Origin: Streptomyces sp. A0642
GTDB taxonomy: Bacteria; Actinomycetota; Actinomycetes; Streptomycetales; Streptomycetaceae
Assembly (NCBI RefSeq): GCF_004795105.1
Contig: NZ_SSBL01000003.1
Coordinates: forward strand, 248,001-312,000
Length of the DNA stretch: 64,000 nt
Reading direction: 5' to 3'
The notes under the pieces were generated by a model. It did not search any database, was not told the origin of the DNA, and saw nothing but the letters and a program-made list of their open reading frames with translations. Of this stretch, positions 35,389 to 44,116 are shown one piece after another. Positions within the stretch are counted from its first letter, which is position 1; every line of letters starts with the position of its first letter. A program made the translations under genes and the position numbers.

Positions 35389-38385
35389 ATGAATCGCACC
35401 CCTCACAGGCTGCTGAGACGCCCTCTGGCGGCCGCCACCGCCGCGGCCGCGGTCCTCGGCCTGTTCACCGCGCTGCCGGGGACCCCCGTCCTCGATGCGA
35501 AACCCGTCGCCGTCTCCGAGACCTCCACGACCGTCTTCTACTACACGAAGACGAAGAACTGGACCGCCCACTACCTGCATTACGCGCCGGACGGCGGTTC
35601 CTGGACCTCCGTACCCGGTGTGGCGATGGAGAAGGCCTGCACCGACTGGGTCAAGAAGACCGTGCCGCTCGGGACCGCGCAGGGGATGCAGGCGACCTTC
35701 AACAACGGCTCGGGGCTCTGGGACAACAACGCCGGCAGCAACTACGACCTGGGCAGCGGGAACATCACCGTCAAGGACGGGATCGTGGCCCACAGCGACC
35801 CGTGCGCGGGGACCGGACCCGACCCGGATCCCAGTCCCACCGGCGGGTCGAACACCGCCTCCGTGTACTACTCGACGGCCGGCGTCGGCTGGACCACCAC
35901 CAACCTGCACTACCAGCCCGCGGGCGGTTCCTGGACCCCGGTGCCCGGAGTCGGCATGGAGCCCGCCTGTACCGGCTGGGTGAAGAAGACGGTCGCCCTC
36001 GGCGTCGCCACCTCGATGCAGGCCGTGTTCAACAACGGCAACGGCGTGTGGGACAACAACAACGGCGGCAACTACACGATCCCCGCCGGCGTCAGCACCG
36101 TGAAGGACCGCACGGTCGTCAAGGACGCCAAGGACCCATGCGTCGCCGAGCCGCCCGACACCACGGCGCCGACCGCACCCACCGCCGTGACGGCCAAGGC
36201 CGACGGAGTGGCGGTCGTCCTCACCTGGGAGCCCTCCTCCGACGACAGGGGGGTGACCAGGTACCAGGTCACCCGGACCGGAGGCTCCAGGGGCGGTGTC
36301 GTCACCGACGTGAGCTCGACGGTGCTCTCCGAGTCGAACCTGGAGGAGAACACCGCTTACACGTACACCGTCAGGGCCCTCGACGCCGCAGGCAACACCT
36401 CCGCGCCCTCCACCGCCGCGAAGGCGACCACGGGGGTCAGACCGCCGACGGCCGCCCAGGGCAAGCCCCTGGGCACCGACCCGCGCAAGGACCCGATCTA
36501 CTTCGTCCTCACCGCCCGCTTCAACGACGGGGACGCGAGCAACAACCGGGGCGGCAGCCAGGACGTGAAGTCGGGCAACGCCGCCAACAACGACCCCATG
36601 TTCCGGGGCGACTTCAAGGGACTCGTCAACAAGCTCGACTACATCAAGGGGCTCGGTTTCTCGGCCGTCTGGATCACGCCGGTCGTCCTGAACCGGTCCG
36701 ACTACGACTACCACGGTTATCACGGCTACGATTTCTACAAGGTCGACCCCCGCCTGGAGTCCGCCGGAGCCTCGTACCAGGACCTGATCAACGCGGCCCA
36801 CGCCAAGGGCATCAAGATCTACCAGGACGTCGTCTACAACCACTCCTCGCGCTGGGGCGCCAAGGGCCTGTTCACCCCGACCGTCTACGGCGTCCGGGAC
36901 AGCCAGTGGAGCTGGTACTACGACGAGAAGAACGAAGGCCTCGAGTACGACGGGCTCACCGTCGACCCCAAGAGCGGCAAGTCCTATTACAACGGCGACC
37001 TCTGGTCCACCGCCGAGCCCGCGGGCAACACCTGTCTCAACTGGGGCAAGCCCACCGGAGCCACCTCGCCGGAGGGCTACAAGATCTACAACTGCCAGTG
37101 GCCCAACCCGACCTCGGGGATGTTCCCGAAGGCGTACTACCACAACTGCTGGCTGGGGAACTGGGAGGGCGAGGACTCCCGCTCGTGCTGGCTGCACGAC
37201 GACCTGGCCGACTTCAACACCGAGTCCGCGCCGGTCCAGAACTACCTGATCGGCGCGTACGACAAGTACATCGACATGGGCGTGGACGGATTCCGCGTCG
37301 ACACCGCCGTCCACGTCCCCCGCACCACCTGGAACCGCCGTTTCCTGCCCGCGATCCAGGAACGGGTCACCCAGCGGTTCGGCGCCGAGGCGGCGAAGAA
37401 CTTCCTGGTCTTCGGCGAGGTGGGCGCGTTCGTCAACGACAAGTGGAACCGCGGATCGGTCAACCACTCCGCACAGTTCTTCACGTGGAAGGAACGCAAG
37501 GAGTACGACCCCGACGACGCCAAGGCCGCGCTGGAGATGTACGACTACGAGGAACGGCTCGGCACCGGGGCGCAGCCGACGTCGGACAACGCGTTCCTGA
37601 ACGGCAACACGTACCACGCACCCGATCACAGCCGGTTCTCCGGCATGAACATCATCGACATGCGCATGCACATGAACTTCGGTGATGCGCCGAACGCCTA
37701 CAACAACGGCAAGGACTCGGACGACTCGACGAACGACGCCACGTACAACGTCGTCTACGTCGACAGCCACGACTACGGCCCCAACAAGAGCAGCGAGCGC
37801 TACACGGGCGGCACCGACGCCTGGGCCGAGAACATGTCCCTGATGTGGACCTTCCGAGGCATCCCCACCCTCTACTACGGCTCGGAGATCCAGTTCCAGG
37901 CCGGCAAGAAGATCGACTGCGGCCCGACCTGCCCGCTGGCCACGACCGGACGGGCCTACTACGGCGACCACCTCGCGGGGAACGTGACGTCCTCCGAGTT
38001 CTCCAAGGTGGATTCCGCGACCGGTGCGGTCGCCGACACGCTGGCCGGACCGCTGGTCAAGCACGTCCAGCGGCTCAACGAGATCCGCCGGGCCGTGGCC
38101 GCCCTGCAGATGGGCCAGTACTCCACCGAGGGCATCACCGGCCAGATGGCCTACAAGCGCCGCTACACCAGCGGTACGACGGACAGCTTCGCCCTCGTCA
38201 CCGTCACGGGCGCAGCCTCGTACACCGGCATCCCCAACGGCACGTACAAGGACGCCGTCACCGGCGACACGCAGGTCGTCACCGACGGAAAGCTCGCGGT
38301 CGCCGCCCCGGGCAAGGGCAACCTGCGCGTCTACGTGCTGAACGGCTCGGGGAGGATCGGGGCGCCGGGCCCGTACCTGAAGTAG
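35389..38385 (+). CDS. Secreted alpha-amylase, GH13, with two starch-binding modules
   Basis: A 998-residue extracellular enzyme that cleaves alpha-1,4 bonds of starch. Residues 1 to about 37 are a signal peptide with two Arg (HRLLRRPLAAAT). Two CBM25/CBM26-type modules follow (about 45-138 and 155-250), each with the VFYYTKTKNW or VYYSTAGVGW start and the NNGNGVWDNNNGGNY ending, joined by a Pro/Asp/Thr linker. A fibronectin type III domain (about 255-350) precedes the GH13 barrel (about 360-985). Barrel motifs are DVVYNH, GFRVDTAVH (nucleophile Asp), FGEVGAF (acid/base Glu) and YVDSHDYG. Many repeated Asn-Gly residues are typical of such modules. A hairpin terminator follows. Confidence 0.93.
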   Translation: MNRTPHRLLRRPLAAATAAAAVLGLFTALPGTPVLDAKPVAVSETSTTVFYYTKTKNWTAHYLHYAPDGGSWTSVPGVAMEKACTDWVKKTVPLGTAQGMQATFNNGSGLWDNNAGSNYDLGSGNITVKDGIVAHSDPCAGTGPDPDPSPTGGSNTASVYYSTAGVGWTTTNLHYQPAGGSWTPVPGVGMEPACTGWVKKTVALGVATSMQAVFNNGNGVWDNNNGGNYTIPAGVSTVKDRTVVKDAKDPCVAEPPDTTAPTAPTAVTAKADGVAVVLTWEPSSDDRGVTRYQVTRTGGSRGGVVTDVSSTVLSESNLEENTAYTYTVRALDAAGNTSAPSTAAKATTGVRPPTAAQGKPLGTDPRKDPIYFVLTARFNDGDASNNRGGSQDVKSGNAANNDPMFRGDFKGLVNKLDYIKGLGFSAVWITPVVLNRSDYDYHGYHGYDFYKVDPRLESAGASYQDLINAAHAKGIKIYQDVVYNHSSRWGAKGLFTPTVYGVRDSQWSWYYDEKNEGLEYDGLTVDPKSGKSYYNGDLWSTAEPAGNTCLNWGKPTGATSPEGYKIYNCQWPNPTSGMFPKAYYHNCWLGNWEGEDSRSCWLHDDLADFNTESAPVQNYLIGAYDKYIDMGVDGFRVDTAVHVPRTTWNRRFLPAIQERVTQRFGAEAAKNFLVFGEVGAFVNDKWNRGSVNHSAQFFTWKERKEYDPDDAKAALEMYDYEERLGTGAQPTSDNAFLNGNTYHAPDHSRFSGMNIIDMRMHMNFGDAPNAYNNGKDSDDSTNDATYNVVYVDSHDYGPNKSSERYTGGTDAWAENMSLMWTFRGIPTLYYGSEIQFQAGKKIDCGPTCPLATTGRAYYGDHLAGNVTSSEFSKVDSATGAVADTLAGPLVKHVQRLNEIRRAVAALQMGQYSTEGITGQMAYKRRYTSGTTDSFALVTVTGAASYTGIPNGTYKDAVTGDTQVVTDGKLAVAAPGKGNLRVYVLNGSGRIGAPGPYLK

Positions 38386-38418
38386 GCGGGCCGCAGCGCG
38401 GTCCATCCCCTCGGCAAA

Positions 38419-38455
38419 CGCCCCGGCGGCCCGGAACTCCCGGCCCGCCGGGGCG
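38419..38455 (+). terminator. Strong hairpin after the amylase gene
   Basis: CGCCCCGGCGG and CCGCCGGGGCG form a perfect 11-base-pair stem, extended inward by CCGG pairs, 33 bases after the amylase stop codon. Confidence 0.85.
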
Positions 38456-38575
38456 CTTCCACGCGTTGCGGAACGGCTGTGAGCCCCAGCCGGGCTGCCC
38501 GCTCTCTGCGCGCGTGCGGGCAGCCCGCTGGCTATGCTCGACGAGGGGCCTACGACCTGAACCATGGAGGCGCCC

Positions 38576-39040
38576 ATGCTGCCGCTGCCCGAACCGCGCG
38601 ACTTCCCGCCGCGCATCGCCACCGGCGCGTTCATCCTCAACTCCGGCCTGAGCAAGCTCAAGGCGGACGAAGCGACCCAGCAGGGCCTGCACGGCATGGC
38701 CTGCACGGCCTATCCGTTCCTCGAGAAGCTCGAGCCCGCCCGTTTCACCCGGCTGCTGGCCTGGTCCGAGATCGCGGTCGGCAGCAGCCTGCTGATCCCC
38801 TTCGTCCCGACCAGGCTCGCCGGGCTCGCGCTCACCGGGTTCTCCGGAGGGCTGATCGGCCTGTATCTGCGGGTGCCCGGGATGCGCGAAGACGGCAGTC
38901 TGCGTCCCAGCCAGAACGGCGTCCCGCTGGCCAAGGACACCTGGATGTTCGGCATCGGGCTGGGCTTCCTGGCCGCGGGCACCCGCCGGTCCGTCACGTC
39001 GTCGTGCCGCTGCCACCGGCACCGCAGGTGCGGGCACTGA
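38576..39040 (+). CDS. DoxX-like small membrane protein
   Basis: A 154-residue protein with about four hydrophobic helices (IATGAFILNSGLSKL, LLAWSEIAVGSSLLIPFV, LAGLALTGFSGGLIGLYL and TWMFGIGLGFLAAG). The first helix with a Lys pair and the WSEIAVG segment resemble the DoxX family, whose members are linked to thiol or respiratory functions. ATG 38576 is preferred because GGAGG lies 5 bases upstream; an in-frame ATG 12 bases earlier overlaps that box. The last 15 or so residues are Cys/His/Arg-rich (SSCRCHRHRRC), which is odd and might bind metal. It is convergent with the phosphatase gene. Confidence 0.75.
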   Translation: MLPLPEPRDFPPRIATGAFILNSGLSKLKADEATQQGLHGMACTAYPFLEKLEPARFTRLLAWSEIAVGSSLLIPFVPTRLAGLALTGFSGGLIGLYLRVPGMREDGSLRPSQNGVPLAKDTWMFGIGLGFLAAGTRRSVTSSCRCHRHRRCGH

Positions 39041-39060
39041 CCACCGGGACCGCCCCGGCG

Positions 39061-41136
39061 TCATGCGGTCACCCGCGCCACGAGCAGGGCCACGTCGTCG
39101 TGGTCCTGGAGGTCCCGCAGTTCGCGCAGCAGCCGGTCGCACGACTCCTCCAGCGACGCGTCCGGCTCGCGCAACAGCGAGAGCAGGGCCTCCAGCCGGC
39201 TGTCGATGTCGTCGTCCCGCGTCTCCACCAGGCCGTCCGTGTACAGCACGAGCCGGTCGCCGGGGCCGAAGGGAACGGTGACGTCGCTGAACGACACGCC
39301 GCCCACCCCGAGCGGCGCTCCGGGCGGCAGATCCAGCAGGCGGGGCGCACCGTCCCGCGGGATCAGCACCGGGGGGAGATGGCCGGCGGTGCTCAGCCGG
39401 CACTGCCCGGCTGCCGGGTCGTACACGGCGTACACGCAGGTGGCGAAGGGCGGGTCCAGGTCGGCGGTGATCTCGTCGAGGTGCCCCAGCACCTCGGCGG
39501 GCTGAAGGCCCAGCCTCGACAGGGTCTGGGTGGCCGTCCGCAGCCGCCCCATCGTCATGGCCGCGTTGATGCCGCTGCCCATCACATCCCCCACCACCAG
39601 CGCGGTCCGCCCGTGCCGCAGCCGGATGACGTCGAACCAGTCCCCGCCGACCTCGTAACGGGAAGCGGCCGGCTGGTAGCGGGACGCCACCTCCAGCCCC
39701 ACCGGATCGTGGTGGTTGCGCGGCAGCATGCTGCGCTGGAGGGTGAGCGCGGTCTCCCTCTGCTGCCGGTACAGCCGGGCGTTGTCGATACTGACCGCCG
39801 CGCGGGCGGCCAGCTCGCACGCCATCACCTCGTCGTCCTCGGTGAACGGCAGCGGGTTGTCCGTCCGGATGAGGTCGATCGCCCCCAGGACCTCGCCGCG
39901 CGCGATCAGCGGCACGGCCAGATAGGAGTGCGCACCCGCCTCCGCGAGCAGCGCGGCCGAACGGCTGTCCCGGGCTATGCGGGAGAGTATCTCCGCGTCG
40001 AGGTACGGCTCCCGCACCGGCTGGGCGGTCCGCACACAGCGGGTGATCAGCCGGTCGGCACCGTACTGGGCGGCGTGACCCGGCGGATCCGCCGCCTCGA
40101 CCACGGGGTTCGGCCGGGCGGCGACGACGGCCAGGGCCTGGATGAGGAGCGGCCCCTCGGTCCGGCCGGGGCGCCCCTTCAGAACGCTGTCCAGGACATC
40201 GACCGCGGCGACGTCGGCGAGCTCGGGCACGGTGACCTCGGCCAGCTCTCTGGCCGTCTGCTCCAGGTCCAGCGTGGTGCCGATCCGCACCGAGGCGTCG
40301 GCGATCAGCGCCAGGCGGTGCCTGGCACGCTCCGCCTCGGCGGCCGCCCGGTAGCGGTCGGTGACCTCGATCAGCAGCACGGCGATCCCCAGCACCCTGC
40401 CGCCGGAGTCGTCCAGCCGGTACAGGGACACCCTCCAGGCGCGGTCGGTGTCCGGATCGGCCGGGGTGCGGCCCAGCACCTCGTGCGAGACCTGCGGCAC
40501 ACCGCTGCTGAGGACCTCGTACATCGCCGCCTGGAGGGGAGCGGAATCCAGGAACGGCAGGATCTCTTCGACCCGGCGGCCCAGGTGGCCGTCCGCGTCG
40601 ATCCCGTCCATCCGCTCCAGCGCGGGATTCGCGGCCAGGTAGCGCAGATCGCCGTCCAGGACCGCCAGGCCGATCGGCGACTGGTCGACCAGCCGCACGG
40701 ACAGCGCGAGATCCCGCTCGACCTCACGCAGCGTCGCCCCGTCCGTGGCCAGACCCAGTGCGTAGTAGTCGCCGCGGTCGTCCTGGAGCCTCATGTTGCG
40801 GAACTCCAGCAGCCGTGAGGTGCCGTCCTTGTGCCGCACCGGAAAGGCGCCCGCCCAGGCCTCGCCGCTGCCCATCACCTCGGCGAACAGCCTCAGCACC
40901 AGCTCGAAGTGTTCCTCGTCCACGAGCACCCGGGCGGCGAAGCGGCCCAGCGCCTCCTCGGGGGCGTAACCCAGCAACTGCTCCGCCTGGGGACTCCACA
41001 GCACGATGCGGCCCTGGGTGTCGAGCACCATGGCACCCACCCCCAGGACGTCGAGCAGACCCCCCTCGGGGGAACGGCGCACGCCCTCGCGGCGGGCATC
41101 GCCCGAGCCGGTCCGCATGTCACCAGTGCCGCCCAC
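39061..41136 (-). CDS. PAS-PAS-GAF SpoIIE-type serine/threonine phosphatase
   Basis: A 691-residue cytoplasmic signalling protein. It has a PAS domain at about 18-135 (VGAMVLDTQGRIVLWSPQAEQLLGY), a second PAS at about 150-265 (QSPIGLAVLDGDLRYLAANPALERMDG), a GAF domain at about 280-450 and a PP2C-type SpoIIE domain at about 460-690. The phosphatase core has VGGDWFDVI, VVGDVMGSG and LVLYTDGLVETR, which hold the metal-binding Asp residues. Such proteins usually dephosphorylate anti-anti-sigma factors and so control a stress sigma factor. GTG 41136 has GGAAGGA 6 bases upstream. It is divergent from a WhiB-like gene, and no anti-sigma partner lies nearby. Confidence 0.92.
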   Translation of the reverse strand: MGGTGDMRTGSGDARREGVRRSPEGGLLDVLGVGAMVLDTQGRIVLWSPQAEQLLGYAPEEALGRFAARVLVDEEHFELVLRLFAEVMGSGEAWAGAFPVRHKDGTSRLLEFRNMRLQDDRGDYYALGLATDGATLREVERDLALSVRLVDQSPIGLAVLDGDLRYLAANPALERMDGIDADGHLGRRVEEILPFLDSAPLQAAMYEVLSSGVPQVSHEVLGRTPADPDTDRAWRVSLYRLDDSGGRVLGIAVLLIEVTDRYRAAAEAERARHRLALIADASVRIGTTLDLEQTARELAEVTVPELADVAAVDVLDSVLKGRPGRTEGPLLIQALAVVAARPNPVVEAADPPGHAAQYGADRLITRCVRTAQPVREPYLDAEILSRIARDSRSAALLAEAGAHSYLAVPLIARGEVLGAIDLIRTDNPLPFTEDDEVMACELAARAAVSIDNARLYRQQRETALTLQRSMLPRNHHDPVGLEVASRYQPAASRYEVGGDWFDVIRLRHGRTALVVGDVMGSGINAAMTMGRLRTATQTLSRLGLQPAEVLGHLDEITADLDPPFATCVYAVYDPAAGQCRLSTAGHLPPVLIPRDGAPRLLDLPPGAPLGVGGVSFSDVTVPFGPGDRLVLYTDGLVETRDDDIDSRLEALLSLLREPDASLEESCDRLLRELRDLQDHDDVALLVARVTA

Positions 41137-41330
41137 AGATGATCCTTCCCATGCAGTCACCGCGCCCGGACGCAGGTCCGCTGTCTCCCATGGTCGCCCC
41201 GGAGTCACCACCCCCGCAGCTCCACCGGATGCGGCTCGTGCGCCGCAGGGGGTTTCGGAAGCCCGAAGGCGGTCACCCGCAGCGTACGGAGCCGAACGGA
41301 CGAATACGACCGTCAGGAGAGTGAGACACC

Positions 41331-41585
41331 ATGGAGAACTGGCGCATGCGGGCGGCCTGCCGCGACGAGGACCCCGATCTGTTCTTCCCCATCGGCAGCA
41401 CCGGCCCCGCGCTGGTGCAGACGGAGGACGCCAAGGCGGTCTGCCGGGCGTGCCCGGTGCGGCGGGAGTGCCTCCAGTGGGCCCTGGAGAACAATCAGGA
41501 CGCGGGCGTCTGGGGCGGTCTGGCGGAGGACGAGCGGCGAAAGCTGAAGCGCCGCTCGCGCAGGAGCGCCCAGCAGCCCGGCTAG
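41331..41585 (+). CDS. WhiB-like [4Fe-4S] regulator (WblE-like)
   Basis: An 84-residue WhiB-family protein. The cluster ligands are Cys10, Cys38, Cys41 and Cys47 (CRACPVRREC), the GVWGG turn is at 59-63, and a basic C-terminal tail (RRKLKRRSRRS) binds DNA. The N-terminus MENWRMRAACRDEDPDLFFPIG is very like WblE (WhiB1 group), which is usually redox- or NO-responsive and binds the primary sigma factor. It is probably an extra paralogue rather than the core wblE, judging by its accessory neighbours and variant helix. An AGGAGA box lies 10 bases before the ATG. Confidence 0.93.
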   Translation: MENWRMRAACRDEDPDLFFPIGSTGPALVQTEDAKAVCRACPVRRECLQWALENNQDAGVWGGLAEDERRKLKRRSRRSAQQPG

Positions 41586-41659
41586 CGACGAGGGCATCAT
41601 CACAGCGGCGGACTCCGCTTCCGAGCGGTATTTCTCCTGCCGTCGGGTACACGTGAGAC

Positions 41660-41977
41660 ATGGACACCACGGCTTGGATCGTCATCGGCGCGGCTCTCGT
41701 GCTGCTCACCGTGGGCGTCGCCGGAGTCCTCCTGGTGCGGGTTCTGCGGGCCAGGAAACTCCTGGCGGCCGCGGGAATCCCGCTGCGCGACAAGGCGCTG
41801 TTCTGGGCCGCCGTGATCTACACGATCTCGCCCGTCGACCTGCTGCCGGACCCCGTCTACCTCGACGACATCGGCTTCCTGCTGCTGGCCCTGCGCTCCC
41901 TGCACGGTGCCGCACGGGCGGCCGGAGTGGGCAGGGGTGCCCAGCAGCCGGGGGAGGCCGGCGGTCTCGTGCCGTGA
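41660..41977 (+). CDS. DUF1232 (YkvA-like) small membrane protein
   Basis: A 105-residue protein with an N-terminal membrane helix (IVIGAALVLLTVGVAGVLLV) and the DUF1232 core, which reads KALFWAAVIYTISPVDLLPD followed by YLDDIGFLLLALR. The SPxDLxPD...DD signature is diagnostic. The function of the family is unknown. It follows the WhiB-like gene by 74 bases and the DinB gene by less than 70 bases upstream, so it may sit in a small operon. Confidence 0.85.
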   Translation: MDTTAWIVIGAALVLLTVGVAGVLLVRVLRARKLLAAAGIPLRDKALFWAAVIYTISPVDLLPDPVYLDDIGFLLLALRSLHGAARAAGVGRGAQQPGEAGGLVP

Positions 41978-42041
41978 CGGCCGCTCCGGGCGGGGCGTGT
42001 CGATGGCGGGAGGCGGGCGGGGAAGCGGCCAAGGTGAGGGA

Positions 42042-42557
42042 ATGAACGTCGCAGAGATCCTGACCGAGGGATACGCCCGTATCAAGGAGACGGTGCACGC
42101 GGCCGTCGAGGGCCTCGAACCGGACGACCTCAACGCCCGCCTCGACGACGGGGCGAATTCGATCGCCTGGCTGGTCTGGCACCTGACCCGCGTCCAGGAC
42201 GACCACATCGCCGACGCGTCGGGGACCGAGCAGGTCTGGTTCACCGAGGACTGGGCGTCGCGTTTCGATCTGCCCGTCGCCAAGGGCGCCACCGGGTACG
42301 GCCACAGCAGCAGGCAGGCCGGGGCCGTCCAGGTCGGCTCGGCGGAGCTGCTGCTCGGCTACTACGACGCCGTGCACGCCCGGTCGGCGGCGTTCGTGCA
42401 GGGGCTCGACGCCAAGGCCCTCGACCGCGTCGTCGACGAGGCATGGTCGCCGCCCGTGACCCTGGGCGTGCGGCTGATCAGCGTCCTGTCGGACGACCTC
42501 CAGCACGCCGGACAGGCGGCTTTCGTCCGGGGCTGTCTGGAGCGCCGCCGGTCCTGA
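42042..42557 (+). CDS. DinB-superfamily protein (DUF664 type)
   Basis: A 171-residue four-helix DinB/YfiT-like protein. Metal-ligand His residues appear in WLVWHLTRVQDDHIA (about 45-59) and DDLQHAGQAAFVRGCLE (about 152-168). In actinobacteria these proteins are often mycothiol-dependent transferases or maleylpyruvate isomerase-like enzymes, though most are uncharacterised. ATG 42042 has AGGTGAGGGA upstream. A thiol-transferase role is inferred from the fold alone. Confidence 0.82.
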   Translation: MNVAEILTEGYARIKETVHAAVEGLEPDDLNARLDDGANSIAWLVWHLTRVQDDHIADASGTEQVWFTEDWASRFDLPVAKGATGYGHSSRQAGAVQVGSAELLLGYYDAVHARSAAFVQGLDAKALDRVVDEAWSPPVTLGVRLISVLSDDLQHAGQAAFVRGCLERRRS

Positions 42558-42662
42558 CGGGCCGTCCCGCCGCCCGCCCTCCCGCAGAGCTTCCCGCCCG
42601 CGGCCCTCTCCTCGGGCCCCGGACCGGTCGGTGTGCTCTCGTACGTCCACGCGGGAGGCAGG

Positions 42663-43481
42663 TCAGGCAGCCGACGGCGCGGACGCGCCACGGGCGCGGG
42701 CATAGTGGCCCGGGCCGGTGCCCACGACACGCTTGAAGTGGCGCGTCAGATGGGACTGGTCGTAGAAGCCGACGGCGCTCGCCACCTCGGACGCCGGCAT
42801 CCCCCCGAGCAGCAGCCGGCGGGCGAGATCGACACGGCGGCCCGTCACGTACTGGTGCGGTGCGATGCCGAACTCCCGGCTGAACGCCCGCACCAGATGT
42901 GCGTGGTGGGCGTGCAGTCGCAGTGCCGCGTCCTGGAGGGTGACCCCCTCCACGAACAGCTCGTCGAGCAGGTCCCGCAGCCGGTGCGCGATCCGGCGGT
43001 CGTGGACGTACCGCACGGGCTCCGGGCGGCTGCGCAGATGCCGGTCGAGGCGTTCGGCGACCAGGGCGAGACGGCTGGCCGCCTCCAGTTCGTCGCCCGG
43101 AGCGGCGAGCGCCGTGTGCAGGCGGTGGATCCGGCGGCGCAGGGCCGGATCGCGCAGGACCGGCCGGTCGACGGCCATGCCGACGAGTTCCTCGTCGACC
43201 TGGGCGACATCGAGGTACAGGACGCGCTTGCGGAACCCCGCGGCGGTGGCGGCGCCGCCGTTGTGCGGGACGTGCGGCGGCAGCAGGGTCACCACGTCGG
43301 TGACCACTCCGTGCTCGTGACGGTCCAGGTCGTAGCGGACCATTCCCTCGTCCACGAGGAGCAGCGTCCAGGCGTCGTGCGTGTGCATCGGGTAGGTGTG
43401 GTCGGTGAAGCGGGCGTGGAAGACCTCTTCGATACCCGCCACCGACGGACGCCACGCGGTGACGTCCGGACGTGCAGCCAT
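42663..43481 (-). CDS. AraC-family transcriptional regulator
   Basis: A 272-residue regulator with an N-terminal cupin-like sensing domain (DHTYPMHTHDAWTLLLVDEG, about 27-46) and a C-terminal pair of helix-turn-helix motifs (LQDAALRLHAHHAHLVRAFSREFG and ASEVASAVGFYDQSHLTRHFKR). It is divergent from the DUF2000 gene, and the intergenic space is 99 bases, so it probably controls that gene and itself. The start at ATG 43481 gives the normal family length. Confidence 0.9.
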   Translation of the reverse strand: MAARPDVTAWRPSVAGIEEVFHARFTDHTYPMHTHDAWTLLLVDEGMVRYDLDRHEHGVVTDVVTLLPPHVPHNGGAATAAGFRKRVLYLDVAQVDEELVGMAVDRPVLRDPALRRRIHRLHTALAAPGDELEAASRLALVAERLDRHLRSRPEPVRYVHDRRIAHRLRDLLDELFVEGVTLQDAALRLHAHHAHLVRAFSREFGIAPHQYVTGRRVDLARRLLLGGMPASEVASAVGFYDQSHLTRHFKRVVGTGPGHYARARGASAPSAA

Positions 43482-43580
43482 GCGGGGATCGTACGCCCGG
43501 CCCGTCCGCACGGGTCCCGGAGGCCGAGAGGCAAAGTTCGTACAAGACGGGGCGGCGCATGCCCCGGCAGGCTCGGTTCC

Positions 43581-44012
43581 ATGACAGACGAACCCGCCCC
43601 CGCCCGCTTCGACACCAAGATCGCCGTGCTGCTCCGGGACGACCTGGAGACCTGGCAGCGGCTCAATGTGACGGCCTTCCTGGTCAGCGGACTCGGCACG
43701 GCCGTGCCGGAGCTGATCGGCGAGCCCTACGCCGACGCCGACGACACCCCGTATCTGCCGATGTTCCGCCAGCCGGTGATGGTCTTCGAAGGCCCGAAGG
43801 AACTGATGACCACGGCGCACACCCGGGCGGTCGGCCGGGGCGTGACCCTGTCGGTGTTCACCTCCGACCTCTTCGCGACGGGCAACGACCGGGACAACCG
43901 GGCCGCCGTCCGCGCGGTGCGGCGGGACGCGATGGACCTGGTCGGAATGGCCGTGCACGGGCCCCGCAACGCCGTGGACAAGATCCTCAAGGGCGCCTCC
44001 ATGCACCGTTGA
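43581..44012 (+). CDS. DUF2000-family protein
   Basis: A 143-residue protein with the DUF2000 pattern: FDTKIAVLLRDDLETWQRLNVTAFLVSG at the N-terminus, TPYLPMFRQPVMVF in the middle and NDRDNRAAVRAVRRDAMDLVG near the end. Structures of this family resemble peptidyl-tRNA hydrolase 2-like folds, but the function is unknown. It is divergent from an AraC gene, a pairing seen repeatedly in actinobacteria. CAGGCT at 43568-43573 would give a near-leaderless transcript, and no ribosome binding site is seen. Confidence 0.85.
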   Translation: MTDEPAPARFDTKIAVLLRDDLETWQRLNVTAFLVSGLGTAVPELIGEPYADADDTPYLPMFRQPVMVFEGPKELMTTAHTRAVGRGVTLSVFTSDLFATGNDRDNRAAVRAVRRDAMDLVGMAVHGPRNAVDKILKGASMHR

Positions 44013-44018
44013 GCCTCC

Positions 44019-44059
44019 ACCGCCCGGCGCCGGCGGGCTGCTCCCGGCCGGCGGGCGGT
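44019..44059. terminator. Hairpin between convergent DUF2000 and PRTase-hydrolase genes
   Basis: ACCGCCCG and CGGGCGGT pair as outer 8-base arms around a GC-rich interior with further self-complementarity. It starts 7 bases after the DUF2000 stop and can serve both convergent genes. Confidence 0.5.
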
Positions 44060-44116
44060 GCCCCGGCCGGCCCGCGCGGGCTCACGGGGGCGCCCGCGGC
44101 GCAGTACGGCGGAGAG

